A DNA stretch of 27,235 nucleotides from a virus. Under the pieces are notes generated by a model. The model was not told the origin of the DNA. It ran no database searches and worked only from the letters and a program-made list of their open reading frames with translations. The translations under genes and the position numbers were made by a program. The stretch covers positions 1-27,235 of the IMG/VR virus record IMGVR_UViG_3300006793_000215; one strand, given 5' to 3'. Of this stretch, positions 9,577 to 16,804 are shown piece by piece. Positions within the stretch are counted from its first letter, which is position 1; each line of letters starts with the position of its first letter.

Positions 9577-11790
9577 TTATTTTTCTATTAGTTTTGATAA
9601 ACCACCGGAATTGGTGTATTTAGCTATTTTTAAATTTATTTTATTTTTCTCTACTTGTGGTCTTGGGTGATATAAATGTCTGTTGCAAGCCATTATGGCC
9701 AAGCCGGAACTAATCGCAGCATCAAACTTTGTTCTTTTATTTATATCAAATCTAGACCATTCATTTAGGGTAGTATTAAAATACATAGTACCATAACTAC
9801 CATCTTCCTGTAAGCCAACGTGTCTGTCTATATAACTTTCAATAGCGGCTGCGTGTGCTTGTTTTATATCTTCACTTGAGTTTGGCATACCTCCAATTTC
9901 TCTTTCTGTAACTGAAAGCTTATTCCAAACTTTATCAGGTCGATTCATTGAATAACCTCTATATCCTCTTCTTTTAAAATAATACAATAATCTAGGCTTG
10001 TTGTTCTCAGCTAATATTGGCATTCCGTAAAATACACATGCCATCAATACATCTTCAAAAAACATTTCAGCGGTTTGAGGCCTAGCTATATATTCTAAAA
10101 AGAATGTATTAGCAGGGGCATCTTCCATGCTAAACTTAGTTAAACCGTGCAAAGCCCCTTTTGAACCTTGCCCGTCTGTTGTTCCTGATATATCATAGCT
10201 ATCACATCCAAATGCACCCATATGTTCATTACCCGGGCTTTTTAATCCATTCTTCACTATTTGCCTATTCTGTAAAGCAACGCTTGGCACCCAAGAAACT
10301 TTGAATCTGCCGCTTGGGTTTGGAGTGAATATGATTGTAGAATCTTTAACTCCATTAGACCACTGAAAATTACCTGTAGTTAATACGCTGGTGTTACCAA
10401 GATCTTCGTTGTAATCTATTTGTTCGTATATTTTAACTAAGTTAAATATGCTGTTCTTTGTTTCATCTCTGAACGCATGCTCTTCCGTGCGTGGAAACTG
10501 TCTGTAAAATTCATTTAAAGCGTCCTGGTCTCCTTTTAATCCATCCGCTTCATTATCCCAGTGTTCAATTACACCAACGTCTATAGCGTCTCCATATGGG
10601 CCCACTGCTTCTTCTTTAGGCGTATTAAACACGGGCATTCCATATTCATCTATAAAACCTTCGTAGTTCCATTCCATTGGCATAAACAAAGAATATAATC
10701 CTGATGCGGTTTGGCCATTCCTATTTCTTTTGGTAACATCGGAATTGTTATAAAGCTTTTTAAAGTTGTCGCCTCCTTTGTCTAAAGCGTTTGATGTTGA
10801 TCCCATCATACACTTGCCTATGATTCTAGAACCTAAACGTAAACATGTTTTTGTTACTCGCCAGTTGTTTAATATATTATCTGGTCTTTCCCACTTTCCA
10901 CTTTCATCATGCACTAGTAGCCTTAATTTTTCACCATCGTACGAGTTGTCCCCTGTGTTTTTCCAGTCAATTGTTGTATCAAGTCCTTCGAGCGATTCTT
11001 TATTTTCTTTGGTTTGAATTGATTTACGGGTAAGTCTTGAAGCGGGTATTCTATAAGCAAGTTCGGTTTTTGGCCTGTCCATACCGTCCTGGATTGGTTT
11101 GAAAAAGAACGGGTAGTTAACTGATATTGGTACGACTTTATCTGTGAACATTTTCTTAGCATCGCTTCCAGACTTAGACAAGATACCATACCGTGCATCT
11201 GATGTAATTGTTGCCAAATTAACGGTTTCTGCTGAAGACATAAAAGAAAATCCGGAACGACGGTTTTTAAGGTAGCACATTCCGTAAGATCGTGGGTCTG
11301 CTTTGCAAGCTTCCCAGAATATAAAGAATAATCTGTTTGCTTCCCTAAAGTCTGGCTTCCCAACATCAATCTTGCTGAACTGCAAGTACATAAAATGAGT
11401 GCCAGTAATGTAAGTAGCCACGCCTTTATTATTGAACCAATGGCCTTCTTCTCTGCGTTTAAATTGTTCATCTATATATGGTTCCCACTTGTTTTGGAAA
11501 TCTTCCGGATAATCCCGCCAATCAAAAACACTTGTTATTGATTTTAGCTCTTTAGGATATTCTTCTGCTGTCCATTTATTTGTGGATTTATTAATTTTAC
11601 TAGGTTGTTTAGGAAGCGCTATTTTAAGGCCTTGTATATTGTAGATTTCTCCAACTTGCCCTGTCTTGCTTATAACAACCACGTCGTGTTCTTTGTTATA
11701 ACCATACCTCCACTTTTTAGATTTATTAAGCCTAGCTATAGTATTTGATCTTATTGGCGTTATTATGCTATACAATGATTGCTCGTACAT
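9577..11790 (-). CDS. terL: Terminase large subunit (packaging ATPase-nuclease)
   Basis: This 737-aa protein has the layout of a terminase. An N-terminal ATPase carries a deviant P-loop (KNRRSGFS, residues 175-182) and a Walker B with catalytic acid (LRLLVHDESGKW, 289-300; D295/E296). A coupling-like motif GKCMMGSTSN follows at 325-334. The C-terminal RNase H-like nuclease supplies acidic residues in FGCDSYD (D530/D533), PILAEN (E595) and RTKFDAA (D690). The enzyme cuts and translocates DNA through the portal. The P-loop lacks the usual GK[ST] ending; arginine-rich deviant P-loops are known in this enzyme class. It overlaps the preceding small gene by one base (TAATG), implying translational coupling, and leads into the portal gene. 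Confidence 0.88.
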   Translation of the reverse strand: MYEQSLYSIITPIRSNTIARLNKSKKWRYGYNKEHDVVVISKTGQVGEIYNIQGLKIALPKQPSKINKSTNKWTAEEYPKELKSITSVFDWRDYPEDFQNKWEPYIDEQFKRREEGHWFNNKGVATYITGTHFMYLQFSKIDVGKPDFREANRLFFIFWEACKADPRSYGMCYLKNRRSGFSFMSSAETVNLATITSDARYGILSKSGSDAKKMFTDKVVPISVNYPFFFKPIQDGMDRPKTELAYRIPASRLTRKSIQTKENKESLEGLDTTIDWKNTGDNSYDGEKLRLLVHDESGKWERPDNILNNWRVTKTCLRLGSRIIGKCMMGSTSNALDKGGDNFKKLYNNSDVTKRNRNGQTASGLYSLFMPMEWNYEGFIDEYGMPVFNTPKEEAVGPYGDAIDVGVIEHWDNEADGLKGDQDALNEFYRQFPRTEEHAFRDETKNSIFNLVKIYEQIDYNEDLGNTSVLTTGNFQWSNGVKDSTIIFTPNPSGRFKVSWVPSVALQNRQIVKNGLKSPGNEHMGAFGCDSYDISGTTDGQGSKGALHGLTKFSMEDAPANTFFLEYIARPQTAEMFFEDVLMACVFYGMPILAENNKPRLLYYFKRRGYRGYSMNRPDKVWNKLSVTEREIGGMPNSSEDIKQAHAAAIESYIDRHVGLQEDGSYGTMYFNTTLNEWSRFDINKRTKFDAAISSGLAIMACNRHLYHPRPQVEKNKINLKIAKYTNSGGLSKLIEK

Positions 11791-12065
11791 TACTTAGATC
11801 TTTTTTCTGCAAAACCTTTAAAAGCTTTTTTTTCAACTTCTTCCTTAGGCTTATTATTTAATAAATCTTCTTCTTCTTTGATCCTGTTTAATATTTCAAA
11901 GGCATCAAATATAGCTAGCTTTTTTGTAGCAGCAGCATTCTTAAGCCTGTCAGCTGATATATCATCTCCTGAGTCAACGATCTTTTCGCCTGCCACTTTT
12001 ATTAATTCTTCAACTGCTTTATGTCCAGCTTGGATTATATTCAGTTTCGTTTCCTTGATATTCAT
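11790..12065 (-). CDS. Small helical protein before TerL; candidate small terminase
   Basis: The best start is the ATG at 12065, giving 91 aa. An upstream ATG at 12128 in the same frame would add 21 residues but overlap the preceding gene by 110 nt. The protein is almost entirely helical and charged, with NIIQAGHKAVEELIKVAGEK, DDISADRLKNAAATKKLAIF and a Lys/Glu-rich tail. It overlaps the previous gene by 47 nt and TerL by one base. A small helical DNA-binding protein just before TerL is the expected place for TerS, and I believe similar proteins precede TerL in other marine flavophages, but no helix-turn-helix can be asserted. The TerS identity is inference; the gene itself is secure. Confidence 0.5.
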   Translation of the reverse strand: MNIKETKLNIIQAGHKAVEELIKVAGEKIVDSGDDISADRLKNAAATKKLAIFDAFEILNRIKEEEDLLNNKPKEEVEKKAFKGFAEKRSK

Positions 12066-12609
12066 ATTTAATTGTAATTGAATTAGTGGGTACTCTATAA
12101 ACTCTATCTTTATTGATAACAAATTCATACTCTGCCCCTGGCTTAAAACCTACTAAATCACCTTCTGATAACACTTTAAGTTCTGGATCTTTTACGTACA
12201 AAACCCCCATACCTTCTTTTTCAAAGTTAATTGAAAACATTTTTGTTTCTTTAATAGGTTTAACAAAGTTAAAACCTTTGCAAGCCGTCCAGTCGCAACA
12301 TCTTTTATAAGCATACACTTGGTCTTCACTCGCAAAATATATGTTATCTTTATAATATGACTTACTGTTTTTTTCAATACCTCTAATGTCTTTAAAACGC
12401 CTAAAAACATTATGGTGCACTATTACTTTATCGCCTACTTCAATTTCTGTTTCTATCTCAGAAGGTACAGCTATAACTTTAGCTACTCTATTCGAATAAT
12501 TATGATTATGAAGTTCTGTGTTTAAAATAAGCTCTGAGTCTTCTACTTCTTTTTTATTATTATATCTATCCCCTACGGGTTCTATAATAAAATCAAATAA
12601 AGCTTTCAT
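12019..12609 (-). CDS. Tandem GroES-like (co-chaperonin fold) protein
   Basis: This 196-aa protein reads as two GroES-like barrels in a row. The first (about 5-102) has FIIEPVGDR, a flexible stretch where GroES has its mobile loop (residues 19-41, with ELILN in the hydrophobic-tripeptide position), then RVAKVIAVP, VGDKVIVHH and a final strand YFASEDQVYAYK. It carries an insertion at about 72-90. The second (about 113-182) repeats the order: FVKPIKE, MGVLYVKD, SEGDLVGF, then YRVPTNSITI. A Cys-rich linker (CCDWTAC, 104-110) joins them. T4 gp31 is the precedent for a phage co-chaperonin used in capsid folding, and this gene sits just upstream of the packaging and capsid genes. A canonical GroES is also encoded at 17900-18157. 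The fold assignment is by eye; a non-chaperonin barrel protein is the main alternative. Confidence 0.5.
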   Translation of the reverse strand: MKALFDFIIEPVGDRYNNKKEVEDSELILNTELHNHNYSNRVAKVIAVPSEIETEIEVGDKVIVHHNVFRRFKDIRGIEKNSKSYYKDNIYFASEDQVYAYKRCCDWTACKGFNFVKPIKETKMFSINFEKEGMGVLYVKDPELKVLSEGDLVGFKPGAEYEFVINKDRVYRVPTNSITIKYEYQGNETEYNPSWT

Positions 12610-12827
12610 TAGTATTGCAAATCATATTCAACTGCAATTGCCATATTTTTATTAAAATCTTTCCAAGGCAATAACTCATCTCCTTTTTTTATATATATAG
12701 AATACTTATTTTCTTCTTCTATTATATTAGCTATAGTATGACCGCCATACACTTCCTGTCCAACAGCATAGTGCATGGCGTCATTTTTATAGTCTCTCCC
12801 TATACTAATCTTCCGTACTAGGCTCAT
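12609..12827 (-). CDS. Small conserved phage protein, unknown function
   Basis: This 72-aa protein starts SLVRKISIGRDYKNDAMHYA and has VGQEVYGGHTIANI followed by an acidic/aromatic C-terminus (LLPWKDF, IAVEYDLQY). I recognise the 'ISIGRDYKNDAMHYxVGQEV' pattern from other marine phages but know no function. It overlaps the upstream coiled-coil gene by 23 nt and touches the tandem GroES-like gene start (overlap of one base), so all three are coupled. The fold looks like a small beta barrel or sheet. No catalytic residues can be argued. Confidence 0.6.
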   Translation of the reverse strand: MSLVRKISIGRDYKNDAMHYAVGQEVYGGHTIANIIEEENKYSIYIKKGDELLPWKDFNKNMAIAVEYDLQY

Positions 12828-13047
12828 CTTCCTTTATATCTCCAGTTGAAATATCTACTGATACTTGACCGTAAACATCTTCTAATTTTTTTTGTACATC
12901 AGATAAAGTTGCTTTTGCCGTCTCCATAGAATGCAGTACTTCATGCTTTTGAGCTTCCAGTCCGCCTATTTGCAATTGTAAATTATTCATAGCGTTAACC
13001 GCTTCTTGCAATTCTTTTAATTCTTCTTGTGTTAATTTTTTTGACAT
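12805..13047 (-). CDS. Small coiled-coil protein
   Basis: This 80-aa protein is predicted by eye to be one long amphipathic coiled coil (about residues 5-62, with LQEAVNAMNNLQLQIGGLEA and regular leucine spacing). It ends in an acidic tail (DIKEDEPSTED). It resembles prefoldin-like or tail-assembly chaperone-like small proteins, but many unrelated coiled coils look alike. Its neighbours include the tandem GroES-like protein, so an assembly-helper role is possible. The A/T-rich leader of about 60 nt before it has no Shine-Dalgarno sequence. Confidence 0.6.
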   Translation of the reverse strand: MSKKLTQEELKELQEAVNAMNNLQLQIGGLEAQKHEVLHSMETAKATLSDVQKKLEDVYGQVSVDISTGDIKEDEPSTED

Positions 13048-13108
13048 TTGATTTAATTTAATTGTTATTACTTATATTATTAATTACGTGTTATGTATAA
13101 TAACTACT

Positions 13109-13642
13109 TTATGAACCACAGGATCTTTCGAATGACCAAGCGGTCCCTTGCGGCCCTGTTACTCTAATAGTAACAAACGGTGAAGCCTGGTAATCGGCTG
13201 TGGTGTAAACCCACCAAATTAATTGTTGATAATTACCGAATAAAGGGTTTGCATTTCCTGTTTCTAAAATATAAGCGTTAGCCCTTGTTGGAATTGCACC
13301 TTTATTTGTTCCTATAAATTGATCTGTACTTAACGTTTGGTTCGTTGTAGGCACCACATTAGAAGGCTCTGTCCCGTAAGTGTTATCAAATAGGCCGGCG
13401 TTTGCTGTTGTCATTCCAGAAGTAGCAACTTTTGTTCCATTAGCGTTTCCATGAATTATTTCTAGCTTGTCTGGAACTCCTTGAGCATCAAACATAACAG
13501 TTATAACTCCTCCAGAAGGATCCAAAGCTATAGTATTATCTGTTATGCCTCCTCCGCCTGGTAAAGCTACCGCGCTGCAAGGAAGACCTGTATCATTTCT
13601 ATCTGGCCACCAAACACCGTTTAATATCGCAGACCAATTCAT
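13109..13642 (-). CDS. Partner of the spike-base gene; putative virion surface protein
   Basis: This 177-aa protein is Gly/Thr/Asn-rich and beta-like, with a Trp-rich start (NGVWWPDRNDTG) and end (QLIWWVYTTADY), and closes with SFERSCGS. It overlaps the spike-base-like gene by a single base (TAATG), a strong hint that the two products are made together. If the neighbour is a spike base, this could be the shaft or receptor-binding tip of a capsid spike. There is no signal peptide or membrane segment. I do not recognise a named family; the role is inferred only from coupling and composition. Confidence 0.5.
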   Translation of the reverse strand: MNWSAILNGVWWPDRNDTGLPCSAVALPGGGGITDNTIALDPSGGVITVMFDAQGVPDKLEIIHGNANGTKVATSGMTTANAGLFDNTYGTEPSNVVPTTNQTLSTDQFIGTNKGAIPTRANAYILETGNANPLFGNYQQLIWWVYTTADYQASPFVTIRVTGPQGTAWSFERSCGS

Positions 13643-13890
13643 TATTGAATAGCTACAATATCCGCAACTGTAGTATTAACCCCTGTTACAATAGTGTTAA
13701 CTATGCAAGGTAAAAAACTACCGTTTGGAATATTTTTAAACACTACAGGAGTATTAGGTGAGCCCATCAAAGTAACCTCTATATCACCTCCGCTACCTAA
13801 ATACAATGCGCAGTTTCTAACATCAGTAGTCCCTGCGACAACTGGAAACGCATTTGTTCCAAAATCTGGTTGATTGTTGAATTGTCCCAT
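13642..13890 (-). CDS. Spike-base-like virion protein
   Basis: This 82-aa protein has the pattern CALYLGSGGDIEVTL, then VVFKNIPNGSFLPCIV, then VNTTVADIVAIQ. This closely matches the small 'spike base' family known from the Rhodobacter gene transfer agent head spike and many phages ('ALYVGxxGDVxV ... FxxVPxGxxLP ... ATDIVAL'). That family forms a short beta domain anchoring spikes to the capsid vertices. It is 3 nt downstream of the holin and overlaps the 177-aa partner by one base. The family call is by motif and I am fairly confident; whether the spike is on head or tail in this phage is unknown. Confidence 0.65.
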   Translation of the reverse strand: MGQFNNQPDFGTNAFPVVAGTTDVRNCALYLGSGGDIEVTLMGSPNTPVVFKNIPNGSFLPCIVNTIVTGVNTTVADIVAIQ

Positions 13891-13893
13891 TAT

Positions 13894-14295
13894 TTATTTT
13901 TTGTTATTTATTATTGATTTTCCTTTTTCCCAAGATCTTCCTACAAAATAAGCTCCATAAACAGTAACTAATAAAGTTTGAAATATTGGTATATATTCTT
14001 CTGCTATTACAAATTCCCCAACGTTACCGTCAAAAAACGCGCAAACTGTAAATATAAAAGTTAAGTATATAAGTACCATTGGGCGAATGTTTTTAGACAA
14101 GAAAGAATCGGACTGCATGTCTGACTGCCACCTTGCTGTAACTTGCTCTTGCGCTTCTTTATCAGCTTTTTCAAGAATTTCTGTAATAAGCCTTTGAGCT
14201 TCTAGCTTCTCTTCCTTTGTAGTTGTTAAGTTATCTAAAACCTCGCCAACCTCTTTTATGACGGAACCCGTAAGCCATTCCCAAATTTTCTTCAT
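13894..14295 (-). CDS. Putative holin (GTA-type 3TM holin family)
   Basis: This 133-aa protein starts with an amphipathic helix (KKIWEWLTGSV), continues with a charged helical stretch (about 20-60), then the signature RWQSDMQSDSFLSKNIRPM. Two hydrophobic segments follow at about 72-89 and 101-119, and then a basic tail (SWEKGKSIINNKK). The 'SDMxSDSxLSxNxRP' block before the membrane pair is what I know from the holin family first described for gene-transfer-agent release. It would act in the inner membrane to time lysis. It is immediately adjacent to the preceding gene. No recognisable endolysin lies beside it. Confidence 0.7.
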   Translation of the reverse strand: MKKIWEWLTGSVIKEVGEVLDNLTTTKEEKLEAQRLITEILEKADKEAQEQVTARWQSDMQSDSFLSKNIRPMVLIYLTFIFTVCAFFDGNVGEFVIAEEYIPIFQTLLVTVYGAYFVGRSWEKGKSIINNKK

Positions 14296-15270
14296 TTATC
14301 CTAATATATTTAATTCTGGATCAATCGCGTTTGCTGATTGAGAATAAGTGGAGCCTTTTCTTTTTGACAGTCTAGCTTTCTTTTTTTCAATAGCTTTTTC
14401 TTTTCTTAGGGCTTTCTTTTCGTTTCCTTTTGCTCTTGCAATATCAGCTTTATTTTGCTTCTTATCTATACTCCTGTTCTTTCTAGCGTTTTTCTTAGTA
14501 GTTGTTTTTTTAGCAGTTTTTACAGCATCCACTGAAGCTTTATTGTCTATAGACACAGGTTTTGTTGTAATAGTGCTAACTGGTTTTGCTTTCTTTTTAG
14601 CTACCTTGGTTGTGTCATCTTGTTTCCATCCGCGTCTTGTGTACTCATCTCTACGAGCCTGCGTATTTAAACCGAAGTTTTTCATGCTAGCATTGTACTT
14701 CTTTCCAGACGATTTTGTTGTTGTATTTTTAGCAGTATCTTTTTTCTTGTCGGTAGAAGCTGTTTCTTTTTTCTTAACTTTAGACTTATAGGTGCCTTTA
14801 GCCTTAGCCAAAGCATAGTCTCTAGCCGTATAACCTTCTGTTAATGACGGATTCTTTTTTGTGTCGTAATCAAATAAGTTCTTTTCAAACTTTTGAATAT
14901 TTTTTGATTTTCTATTAGCCGCGCGCATTAAGACATCCATTTGTTTAGGATTTTTGTTGCTTGCTGCTCTTTTAGTATCGCTGTCTAAACTTAATACATT
15001 TTTTCTATAGCTATCAAGTCTTTCGTTATAGCTAGCTGCATCTTTTTCTTTTTTAGCTTTTATAGCTTTGGCTTTTTGATTAGCTTTTGTTTTTTGCTGC
15101 GCATCATATTGCGAACTAAAATCCTGTGCTTTTGTTTGTTTAGCAGGGGTTGTTGCTTTCATTTTTACTGGAGCGCCTACATTAAGTAGAGGCTGTGTAA
15201 TACCACCTTTGGTAGTGCGTTTAATTTTAGCTGTTATAGGGGTGCAACCACCGTTTGATTTGTAAGCCAT
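14296..15270 (-). CDS. Lysine-rich low-complexity protein with peptide tags
   Basis: This 324-aa protein is dominated by Lys, Ala, Thr and Asn and is probably largely disordered or helical. It has several very basic runs, for example KKKAKPVSTITTKPVS and the C-terminal KALRKEKAIEKKKARLSKRK. The first 45 residues are different: TPITAKIKRTT (10-20) and PVKMKATTPAK (34-44). Closely related peptides occur in the adjacent 331-aa protein. It could bind phage DNA or be packaged as an internal virion protein. No enzyme motif is seen. An alternative is a host-takeover nucleoid protein. The gene is certain from its length and tight spacing; the function is unknown. Confidence 0.55.
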   Translation of the reverse strand: MAYKSNGGCTPITAKIKRTTKGGITQPLLNVGAPVKMKATTPAKQTKAQDFSSQYDAQQKTKANQKAKAIKAKKEKDAASYNERLDSYRKNVLSLDSDTKRAASNKNPKQMDVLMRAANRKSKNIQKFEKNLFDYDTKKNPSLTEGYTARDYALAKAKGTYKSKVKKKETASTDKKKDTAKNTTTKSSGKKYNASMKNFGLNTQARRDEYTRRGWKQDDTTKVAKKKAKPVSTITTKPVSIDNKASVDAVKTAKKTTTKKNARKNRSIDKKQNKADIARAKGNEKKALRKEKAIEKKKARLSKRKGSTYSQSANAIDPELNILG

Positions 15271-15274
15271 TGTT

Positions 15275-15418
15275 TTATTTTTTATATGGGAATATTTCGT
15301 TTAGTTTTTCTTTTCTTTTTTTGCAACCACAGCCGCCGGGGATTTTATCGGCTAATTTTTTAATACCTGTTGCTTTTGTAAATTTTTCTATTGAATCCCC
15401 TAGTCCTTTTGATTCCAT
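15275..15418 (-). CDS. 47-aa basic CxC mini-protein
   Basis: A short ATG-to-TAA frame fits exactly between two genes, with an 11-nt gap before it and 4 nt after it. The product begins with MESKGLGDSIEKFTKATGIK, has a Gly-Gly-CGC motif at 28-32, and ends with basic and aromatic residues (KRKEKLNEIFPYKK). I recognise the pattern 'GLGDxIEKFTKATGIKK ... CGCxKRxExLNxxFPY' from small proteins of other marine phages, which supports it as a real gene. The CGC could bind a metal or form a disulfide. Nothing is known of its role. Its neighbours are other small basic Cys-containing proteins. Confidence 0.7.
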   Translation of the reverse strand: MESKGLGDSIEKFTKATGIKKLADKIPGGCGCKKRKEKLNEIFPYKK

Positions 15419-15429
15419 TATATTATATT

Positions 15430-15783
15430 TTAAGAGTGTCTACTACAGCACCATCTTCTTCTTGCCGCTTTTCCCCTTGTACCTGTCCAACTCTTAGATC
15501 TAGAACAAAATGCTTTTTGCCTTTTATAAGCTGCTGTGCCAACTTTAACGTCACATTTGGTAACTGCTGTTTTAAGCTTGCTGCCAGGATTATCAGCTCT
15601 ATACTTCTTCACTCCTTTTTGTGACATACCTCCGCCTGCTGCTGCTCCTTCTTTTCTGCCAGCTTTTACTTCGTTGTAATAGCCTTTTGACTTTTTACGG
15701 GACGGTGCATCGCCTTTTTTCTTTAAAGGTGAATCGCAGCCGCAGTTATTTTCTTTAAAGGGATTATTTTGTATATATGCCAT
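15430..15783 (-). CDS. DUF5872-like small basic protein
   Basis: This 117-aa, strongly basic protein has the core GVKKYRADNPGSKLKTAVT (about 58-76), then a spacer and KRQKAFCSRSKSW near 88-100. It ends with GKAARRRWCCSRHS. The 'KGVxxYRAxNPGSKLKTAVT ... KRxKxFCxR' pattern is that of a family of unknown function I know as DUF5872, widespread in phages and also in some giant viruses. The N-terminus holds NPFKENNCGCDSPLKKKGDA, with a CGC motif and an SPLKKK peptide echoing the neighbouring proteins. It may be a nucleic-acid-binding virion protein, but no role is established. Confidence 0.68.
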   Translation of the reverse strand: MAYIQNNPFKENNCGCDSPLKKKGDAPSRKKSKGYYNEVKAGRKEGAAAGGGMSQKGVKKYRADNPGSKLKTAVTKCDVKVGTAAYKRQKAFCSRSKSWTGTRGKAARRRWCCSRHS

Positions 15784-15788
15784 AATTA

Positions 15789-16784
15789 TTATTTTTTACC
15801 GTAACCTTTCATTTTAAACCCTGATCTCATTTTGCCTGGAGCTGCTTTAATTGCGGCCTGCAAATGCTGAGGTAATTTATGTTGATTGCCCTGTAGTTTT
15901 TTTACAGCAGGACTTTTAGCTTTCATTTGAAAAGGGGCGGGCTTCATAGTTATGCCTTGAGAATACTGACCTGGTTTATATAAATCAAGCTCACCTAATT
16001 GTTTAGCTGTTTCCATCATTCCAGAAAAAGGGGTTTGACCCGGCATTGGAGCACCAGCAGATTGACTAGTTGTCACACCCGATTGTGCGGCAATTTCAGC
16101 ACGTCTAGCTTTTTTAGCTTCTTGCTTAGCTGACTCTAACTGCTCTTCCTTACTTAGTTCGCCTTTATCCATTTCTCTTTGGCCTTGGTAATATCTTTCA
16201 CCTGCTGCTCTTCCGCTTTTTACGCCTTTTTGGATATTAGAGGACATTGCTTTTGCTGTATCATACCCTACTTCAGCTTGTTGAAGTTTTCTAAGCTCTT
16301 TTTGGGACAAACCTTCATTTTGCGTAAAATTACCTTCTTTATCAAAAGTACCGTATTTTTCCATTTTACGACGCTTTTTGTTTACTTGACGATCGCTTCT
16401 AGTTTGAGCTCTTAGTTGACGACGCACTTCCCAAGGTTCAAGCATAGTGCCTTTTTTCTTAGTTGTCATAAGGTTTGTATCGTAATCTAGGTCTTCTCCT
16501 TTTTTCGTTGTAGTAATTTCTTTTTCCCCGCCGCTTGTGCCATATAAAGGGTCCGCTTTAGCTACTTTAGAATATTCTTCAAAAGATAAATCTTTGTATT
16601 CAGAACCTCTATCTTTATAAGCTTCTTGTAGACTTTTTTTAGGCGTTTTTACTATTTCAGTTACAGTTTCGTCTTCACCCTCTTCCCTGCCGTATTTTTT
16701 TGCCTTAGGATCTTTTGTTTCTTTTGCCGGAGAGTATTTTAAAAAAGGTGATCTTTTTACTCTACTAGTTATTGGTTTTTGCAT
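15789..16784 (-). CDS. Basic, tag-bearing low-complexity protein
   Basis: This 331-aa protein is rich in Lys, Glu, Gly and Gln and looks mostly unstructured or helical (for example 120-145 and 160-235). It carries short peptides at both ends. N-terminal are KPITSRVKRS (3-12) and SPFLKYSPAK (12-21). C-terminal are PFQMKAKSPAVKK (284-296), LQGNQHKLPQHLQAAIKAAP (297-316) and GFKMKGYGKK (322-331). The 'QGNQHKLPxHLxAAIxAAP' block recurs in marine phages as far as I remember. The arrangement of tags around a variable body suggests a virion-targeting or processing function. No enzymatic motif is visible. It sits 5 nt upstream of the DUF5872-like gene. Confidence 0.55.
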   Translation of the reverse strand: MQKPITSRVKRSPFLKYSPAKETKDPKAKKYGREEGEDETVTEIVKTPKKSLQEAYKDRGSEYKDLSFEEYSKVAKADPLYGTSGGEKEITTTKKGEDLDYDTNLMTTKKKGTMLEPWEVRRQLRAQTRSDRQVNKKRRKMEKYGTFDKEGNFTQNEGLSQKELRKLQQAEVGYDTAKAMSSNIQKGVKSGRAAGERYYQGQREMDKGELSKEEQLESAKQEAKKARRAEIAAQSGVTTSQSAGAPMPGQTPFSGMMETAKQLGELDLYKPGQYSQGITMKPAPFQMKAKSPAVKKLQGNQHKLPQHLQAAIKAAPGKMRSGFKMKGYGKK

Positions 16785-16804
16785 CTTAGTTAGGTTAGTT
16801 TGTT

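Noticed and set aside
10923-11471. 182-codon minus-strand frame
   Set aside because: It lies entirely inside the terminase gene in another frame; the terminase motifs show which frame is real.
13048-13108. GTTAT/ATAAC short inverted repeats in an intergenic gap
   Set aside because: Very A/T-rich and short; such pairings are frequent by chance at this composition.
14348-14791. 147-codon plus-strand frame rich in Phe and Leu
   Set aside because: It is the antisense of the lysine-rich 324-aa gene; AAA/AAG codons read as Phe/Leu on the other strand, giving a false membrane protein.
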